Assembly: GCA_000442125.1 (NCBI GenBank) | Contig: KE546975.1 | Coordinates: 186,001-250,000, forward strand | Direction of reading: 5' to 3' | DNA: 64,000 nucleotides | Origin: Opeltia flavorubescens | Taxonomy: Eukaryota > Ascomycota > Lecanoromycetes > Teloschistales > Teloschistaceae | Shown: in pieces, positions 58,145-64,000 of the stretch | Numbering within the stretch: position 1 is the stretch's first letter | How the letters are laid out: the number at the start of each line of letters is the position of its first letter | Position numbers and translations under genes: made by a program | Notes under the pieces: model-generated | What the model was told of the DNA's origin: nothing | Database searches by the model: none | The model's input: only the letters and a program-made list of their open reading frames with translations

Positions 58145-61100
58145 ATGACCCATGGAGCCTTAGTCAAAGGATTAAGAATGCCTTTCCGGAAGTCCGGCTT
58201 CGACTGGGAGAGATGGCTTGAAGAATCTCGGTCTCGCAACCAGCCAGAAGGACTATCTCTTTTCGACTTTTCTCTGCTGTGGAAGCCTTCTTGGTCAACA
58301 TTGGATCCGAGGACGCTATTGGGGTGTCTCGTTGCGGACTCAAACCGACCATGGTTGGATTCTATACCTAACGGGGTAGACGAGGTTTGGGAAGATGGTG
58401 ATTACTATATCAGTAGAGGTACCCTAACAATAAACGAGAATATAAATAAAACCTTCAATCTCGTGGACGCATGGATCGGTTTTGGCAGTAAATCGGACAG
58501 GATCATTGGTAGATCAGAGTTACTTCACAATTTCCACCAAAAGGACGTCAGCCTTAACGTACTTGAGTCTACGACTGCCACCCTTGAAAAGCTCGGGAAA
58601 GATCCTGGGATAAGGCAAAGAGTGGCGAATTGGCTCGAGTCTGTTGGCAAGCCTGATTCGCGCATACCAAATATTGGCATAGTGACCGGCATTCTGGTCA
58701 AGACCAAAGTATCAGGTAGCAAAACCTTCGGACACCACCACTTCCTTTCTGGACATCGAAGAATTCGCAATCTTTCTCAGAATAAGTTCGCAATCCGAAC
58801 AGAACATATCCCAATTGACTACCTTAAAGACTTTGCACAAGCCAGGCTACTAGCCGGAAACATAAAGCGTGATATCCCACTGCAAAGAACTCCTTCCTCC
58901 GAAGTGAGTGGTACAAAATTCTCCAGACTAGCAGATGCCGATCATGACAAGGGGAACTCTCAAGAGATCCACCCAAAAGCAGTACGTGCCAGCCTTCCTC
59001 TTGACAGTGACCGTCAACAATCTATGATTCAACAATTAGACCGGTACACAGGAACACCTCCTCAGTTGGCAGCTACAAAAGCTGATCCAGTTTCTTCAAA
59101 CAAAGTCCTACCAATTCAACACGGGTTTTCCACCTCGCAGAAAGTTCCCACCGAGAAGCAGCGCGAGACTTTTCTATCGCCCTCAGATACCAGCTTTGAA
59201 GATGAGCATTTGGACGACGAGCCTCCAGTAATATCCTCTCTAGAGTCGCCCTCCCCCAAGCACCGTGGTACCGGCGTGGCTTATCCCGTCATTCCAACAT
59301 CAGCAATGCAGAGCCCATTCGTCAATAGAACAAAAGGCGTGGTTCGAAGAGAGCAGATCGAATCAAGCCCAGGGTCAGATCGTTCTTTGGGTGAAGGAAG
59401 TAAAGGCAAATTCCGAGAGTCTACCATATCAGACTTCAGGGATAATGGACTAGATGCGTTGCCATGGGTGCGCAATAAGAACTCCCTGCACACTCAACGT
59501 AAACCGAATATGCAGACACGTCGATACATGTGTAAATGGGAGCTGCCAGAATTCATTAAAAGGCAATTTGAGCCAGGGCAATCATTATCAAAAGCAGTTA
59601 CTCTGACTGGTGGGGAGGCAGCCGCCCAAGCAACTACCTGCGCTGAATACGTGTCCTATTTTTGGCCAAAGGGGGGACCTGATTTGCTTAAAGAAATTGA
59701 CAAGATGCTGCTCTTCAATTACACCTTCAATTCCACTTTAGGTAAGCCAGCAGAAATCGATACGGTGGTCTCAAGAGATTGACTGCGTTAACTCTGAAAT
59801 AGATAGATATGGCCAAGGTAATCATGTCAATATTCGTTCTGAGGCCGACAGAGGGACCGTAGTATCGGTCACTGCTGATTCTCATTACTATCAGGACGAG
59901 GTTGCTAACACCTTGCGCTGGCTTGCGGCTACTTTCCGCAGCTCACCATATTACTCAATTGCAAAATCCAACGCCAGCTACCAGCTTATCCAAGGTGAGC
60001 TTCATCTTCTATTAGATGAACTAAACTCTGTCTTGACACCTGAAATGTGTTGGCATTCACTCTTCCCACATGCCCTATTGGCTGTGGACTTTCCCGCTTC
60101 CCCAAGAATCGATGGAGTCGGCCTTGCGATTGCACCGAAACTCATGGCATACTTGGCAGGAATTATTATGCCGGTCGAATACCATGATGGTCTCATACTG
60201 AAAGGGCTTTCGACTACACTCATACCAATCAGAGAATGTGATTGTGGCGAAGCGATTCAATGGCACCTATTTCCTACTGAACCGAGCGATGGCTCTTTCG
60301 ACCTTCGAGCCTTCAAAGGAGGCGCGGAGGACAAAGAATTTCTCAAAGTAAAAGATCCAGCGACGTTATTCCAAAAGAAGGCGTATCTTGGTTGGTGTAA
60401 AGAGGCGAAGGTACTTCTTGGATCTAACGATTCGAACTACGCGGCAGTCAACTGGTCAGGTCCAGCGCCTGAGCGAAGCAGATTGACATTCTCAGGCTTC
60501 AGTCTCGGTCTTTCATCATCTGGCATGGGCGCATTTGGCCCGTCAGCCACGGCAAATTTCGTTGTCGCAAAGAATCAAAGAGCGCGATTCATGGATATCG
60601 AACAGCAATTGATCGATCGCCTTAAGCTGTCGATATCAAAACCCGCTCTCATCTACGACACTACAACTCAACGTGCCTGGCTTGTCCCATTTACCTCTCT
60701 ACTCCTTCACATGATGCACCTGAGATATCGCGAACTTACCAAAAATTCTATGTCTGCCAGTCCAGATTTGATGCCTTACTCCCAAACAGTTGGAGAAGGT
60801 GGATATGAAGCCTACAGGGTTCTGGTAACTCACCTTCAGCCAGGCTCAAAATCGGCCTTAGGCTCATCCGCGACGTGGAGAGACACATTGGCTGTACTCT
60901 GTACAGCGCTGGATATGGCACTTAAAGATGCGAGGGAAGTGAAAGACAAAGTCTCAGTAAACGAAGAATCTGAGATCTACGGCTTTGAGCTACTCAATGT
61001 CGTCCGCGCCGATTCGCCTTTTCGATTCAGTGAACGAAAAGTACAAAAACAATCTGGTGGATGGGCATCGATTGCGCAGCAGATAGGATACGTCCTCTTC

Positions 61101-61661
61101 TGCTCCGATCTTGGTGACGCATTGGTGCCTAGCCCGAACGCAACCCATCTTTGTGAGCGGTGGATGACGGTCCCACCCAGTCATGACTACCTCTCGGCGT
61201 ACGTTCCATGTGTTCAAGAAGTTCTCGAGCAGCAAGGCAAGCACACGGTGGTACAGATGCTACAGAATCAAGCTTATGAGCAATCTTTGTACGAGGAGTG
61301 TGTACACAAGGATGGACGGCGATGTTCTCATCTCAAAACTTACGACGCGCTGCTCAAGTCTCCCAAGGAAGCGTTTCTCACGACCCCAGCCATAACAATA
61401 GAAAAGAACTCAAACCCTCGAAGTCGGGGTGCTCTGATCTTCGGGAAATATACGAAGCTGTCCAGAAAGACCGTACCAATTACAGCCGAGAGCAACTACA
61501 ATGGAGCTACCGCAAAGCCTCGAGTAGGGTTCTTTCGTCGCCGGTTTTCCTCGCGGCATTTTCGTAGATCTGAGATTGCCGCTCTCCCTTCACGACACCG
61601 AACCAAGCTCGAATCAGCTGAATGTATTGACCAAGTGAGCACTATTGGACACAAAGAATAA
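58145..61661 (+). CDS. Large orphan protein, 1151 aa
   Basis: Two exons (58145-59741 and 59803-61661) are joined across a 61-nt GTAAGC...ATAG intron that turns FNSTL into FNSTLDRYGQGN. The N-terminal ~210 residues look globular (GFDWERWLEESR, NKTFNLVDAWIGFGS, NIGIVTGILVKTKVSGSKTFGHHHFL). Residues ~240-455 are Ser/Pro/Arg-rich and disordered. A second globular region of about 500 residues spans the splice site (KWELPEFIKRQFEPGQSLSKAVTLTGG, DEVANTLRWLAATFRSS, VNWSGPAPERSRLTFSGFSLGLSS, ARFMDIEQQLIDRLKLSIS, LQPGSKSALGSSATWRDTLA). The tail is basic (GFFRRRFSSRHFRRSE). No signal peptide or membrane helix. Multi-domain fungal proteins of this sort exist, but I cannot assign a family. Confidence 0.78.
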
Positions 61662-63200
61662 TCATCCATGGACCAATATTGTATGACAACCACCGTTCTC
61701 CAAAGCCTCCGCCTAATCGAGTCCAAAAGCTAGAGTGGGCCAAGCGCATCCAATTTGTTTTATCATACCAAACACAGACTTTTACGCTTGTGCCTTGAGA
61801 AATGCAGTCATTTTCACTACGGAAAATCTTGCCACCAATTTTTCATGGATCAAGTGTCTCGACATGTGTTTGTTTTTTCGAGAGCGCAGAACGTCTTACC
61901 CCCTAGTTTTCCCTTTCTGTTTCCCAGATTCATGGAAGCATCTCCGGTGGATATACATCAGACCGTAACAAAGATTGAGAAATGTCACTTTTATCTTTTG
62001 AAGAGACTGCTCAGCTCTCAGCTCTGTTTGATTTCAACACAGCTCCAGTGACCCGGCATGAATTTTATTGGCATATCAGTCCTTTCCTAGCTTGCAGCTC
62101 TTCAACGGAATGCAAGACAGCTGTTCTCCCTACAGAAAGATGATTACTCCTCCCCAGCCTTCATGTAATCAACCATTTCGACGATTAATCTCCGAGCTTG
62201 ACAGTCGCTTTCGATTCCACATACTGCTACCTGTGCTCGTGCTACCACATGACCTACATCGACGACCAAGTAGACTCAGACACTAGACAGCTGGAGAACC
62301 CCATAGCCAGCGCTTTTCACATATCACGAGGCACAAAGTTTCACATGCAAATATAGATGAAGACCGAGACGCCAGAAATACGTGATTTTGCTTTCCAGGA
62401 TATGATGTCCACCACGGCCAGGAGCCCCAGATCGTGAGCTAGAAGTTGACCTCGTCCACCCATTGTATGACCAAATTTGGGCGGACAAAGACCTAGGCAA
62501 TCAGTGGTCTATATCAATCCGCAAGTGGATCCACTAAGGCAGGCCGCAATTACACGGGCTAGAGGCCCCGTTCTAGGAGCTTCAGGACGCAAACATTCGG
62601 TGATTTCAATTATTGGCAAGTCTCCAATAATACTCTTATAATATCAAGATTGATCCTCCGAGCGAGCAGTCTCACATCCATCGCCTCAATCAGTCATCAT
62701 CACATCCTACGGAAACAGAACACAGTTGACCGGAGCATGATCTTCTACTTCCAATGAATAGCCTATATAATTCATTCGATACGTAGATATCTTTCCTAAT
62801 CCTATTTCTAGTCCCCCGCACCACAACTTCATGATTTCGCCTACCACTTTTCACGCATCACTCAATCTCCCTCCTACAATCTCGCTCCCATTCACCCACC
62901 AACAAAAATCGGCCGTGAATATTACCGTCTGTACCTAAAGACAATGGGGTATATCCGCCCAGAAGACCTGATAAGTACCAAGATATCGAAAAAGAAATTC
63001 GTGAAAATTCGCCAGAACCGCTCTTCCGGAACGAGATGTGGGCTGCCTCCCTGGTATGCCGTTCCCTGCCACAATGCCATGTAGTTTCTCCAATCCCAGA
63101 CTATTTCCACCCCCAGAACTTCCTCTCCCCACATCCCTTCCCCATTGCCCACCTCCTCCCTCTCCCACCCACCCGTCCCGTCCCCAGCCCCCGCCTCCGA
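61662..63200. other. 1.5 kb convergent intergenic region
   Basis: It lies between the 3' ends of the 1151-aa gene and the minus-strand gene at the right edge. Frames are short and overlapping; those at 62922-63413 are antisense to or just beyond the last gene's end, with strong strand asymmetry of C and G. No RNA gene was recognised. Confidence 0.4.
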
Positions 63201-64000
63201 CTAAGTCTGTATAAAAACATCAACCCTCCTCTCCCCATCCTCAACCCGAAACCCAAACACAAGCCGGAACAAATCCGCCAACCAGACATACTGCCCAATC
63301 CCACACATCCACTTCACCGCCTTCGCAACCTCACTAGCCTGCACCGCCTTCGGAGGTCCCGGGCTGCGAAAACTCCCATCCGAAGCGACCAGTTTCTTAT
63401 ACTGATCCAATAACTGCAACTGCCACTGGGCGTTCCCGAAACTATTCGACGGGATGGATTTAATGAAAGATTGTAGATTGTTGGTAGGAGGGGAGGAGTG
63501 TCGTTGAAAGCCAACATTCAGTGCGGCTTTCACGATGAGGAGTTTCAGGCAGAGGAGATGCGGGTCTTCGGCGGGATTTATGATGGTGGAAGTGGAGGTT
63601 GAGGAGCCGGAGTAGCCGCTTAGGGTGCTGGATGTGGAGGACCATTTATTCTGCACGACACCACGGCGGTTCTGCTGATTGCGGTTTTGCTGGGAGCGGG
63701 CGTCGGGGCCGAGGACGAGGATGTTAGGGATGGGGCTTTGGCTTTCGTCGGGGGACATTTGCTGCGTGTCTTCGAAGATTGTGGTTGGAGTTTCGGGGTT
63801 CGCGCGGCCGAATTCGCCCTCGTCGCCAGATTCCTCTAGGTCGGCGTAGGCGTATGGAGGATCTTTGGCTGTGCGCTTGTTGATGGATGTTTGCTTGGCT
63901 TGTTGGAAAGCTTGGGTGAAAGTCGTTTGGCTGGGGCGGGGAGTGCCGCGATCTGGGCGTACTTGAGTCCATCCTTCGCGGAAGAGGTCACAGAGTTCCC
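63201..64000 (-). CDS. Uncharacterised protein, 3' part only
   Basis: An open frame of 266 codons runs from the window edge to the stop at 63201, so the 5' end is missing. The first ATG (63758) is internal: the frame upstream of it stays open and protein-like (FREGWTQVRPDRGTPRPSQ, then an acidic YAYADLEESGDEGEF stretch). The central part is Ser/Asn/Gln-rich and disordered. The last ~110 residues look folded (HLLCLKLLIVKAALNVGFQR, NAQWQLQLLDQYKKLV, VAKAVKWMCGIGQYVWLADLFRLVFGFRVED). No family recognised. The coding strand is C-rich. Confidence 0.65.
   Translation of the reverse strand, partial: ELCDLFREGWTQVRPDRGTPRPSQTTFTQAFQQAKQTSINKRTAKDPPYAYADLEESGDEGEFGRANPETPTTIFEDTQQMSPDESQSPIPNILVLGPDARSQQNRNQQNRRGVVQNKWSSTSSTLSGYSGSSTSTSTIINPAEDPHLLCLKLLIVKAALNVGFQRHSSPPTNNLQSFIKSIPSNSFGNAQWQLQLLDQYKKLVASDGSFRSPGPPKAVQASEVAKAVKWMCGIGQYVWLADLFRLVFGFRVEDGERRVDVFIQT

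Noticed and set aside
1-64000. CRISPR arrays, bacterial operons, rRNA and tRNA genes
   Set aside because: No regularly spaced identical repeats, no ribosome-binding-site-driven gene chains, and no tRNA-like cloverleaf signature was found by eye; a tRNA scan was not possible.

Overview
This window looks like chromosomal DNA of a filamentous ascomycete (Pezizomycotina; Leotiomycetes or a neighbouring class is my guess, not shown by the sequence). The reasons are the many 45-90 nt GT-AG introns, the fungal-only families (SAT4/rhodopsin-domain membrane protein, fungal CorA-like protein, short F-box proteins, stand-alone adenylate-forming reductase) and the multimodular peptide synthetase. Gene models below were spliced by hand, using donor/acceptor motifs plus frame continuity. 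Two ambiguous bases occur (335 and 39557).

Layout. 1-12.3 kb: the 5' part of a non-ribosomal peptide synthetase (minus strand, running off the left edge, order condensation-like stub, A, T, E, C) and a divergently transcribed full-size ABCC transporter, sharing a 2.8 kb intergenic region. 12.3-16.7 kb: an AT-rich gene-poor stretch with degenerate direct repeats. 16.7-21 kb: a secreted protein ending in three six-cysteine modules, then a small cysteine-free secreted protein. 21.7-28.2 kb: a CorA-like membrane protein, a 63-aa gene with a GC-AG intron, and a kinase/vWA fusion. 28.8 kb: a paralogue of the small secreted protein. 29.7-31.4 kb: a GNAT-type gene whose frame is broken, apparently by an internal deletion. 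31.9-34.0 kb: three related small genes in tandem, in different states of preservation. 34.7-36.9 kb: a signal-anchored protein made of two copies of an unknown domain. 38.3-46.4 kb: a UbiA prenyltransferase, a SAT4-family seven-helix protein and an A-T-R carboxylate reductase. 47.9-64 kb: mostly orphan or housekeeping-like genes (an uncharacterised nuclear-looking protein, an orphan, a pRiA4b ORF-3-like protein, two F-box proteins, an 1151-aa orphan, and a partial gene at the right edge).

How the genes may work together. The NRPS and ABCC transporter look like part of a peptide metabolite cluster that continues to the left, with the transporter as candidate exporter. The UbiA plus A-T-R pair resembles the prenyltransferase/reductase pair that makes prenylated aromatic aldehydes in the ascofuranone and LL-Z1272beta pathways, but no polyketide synthase lies in the window. 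The middle 20-37 kb is accessory DNA with local duplication and decay, and holds the proteins least explained by known families.
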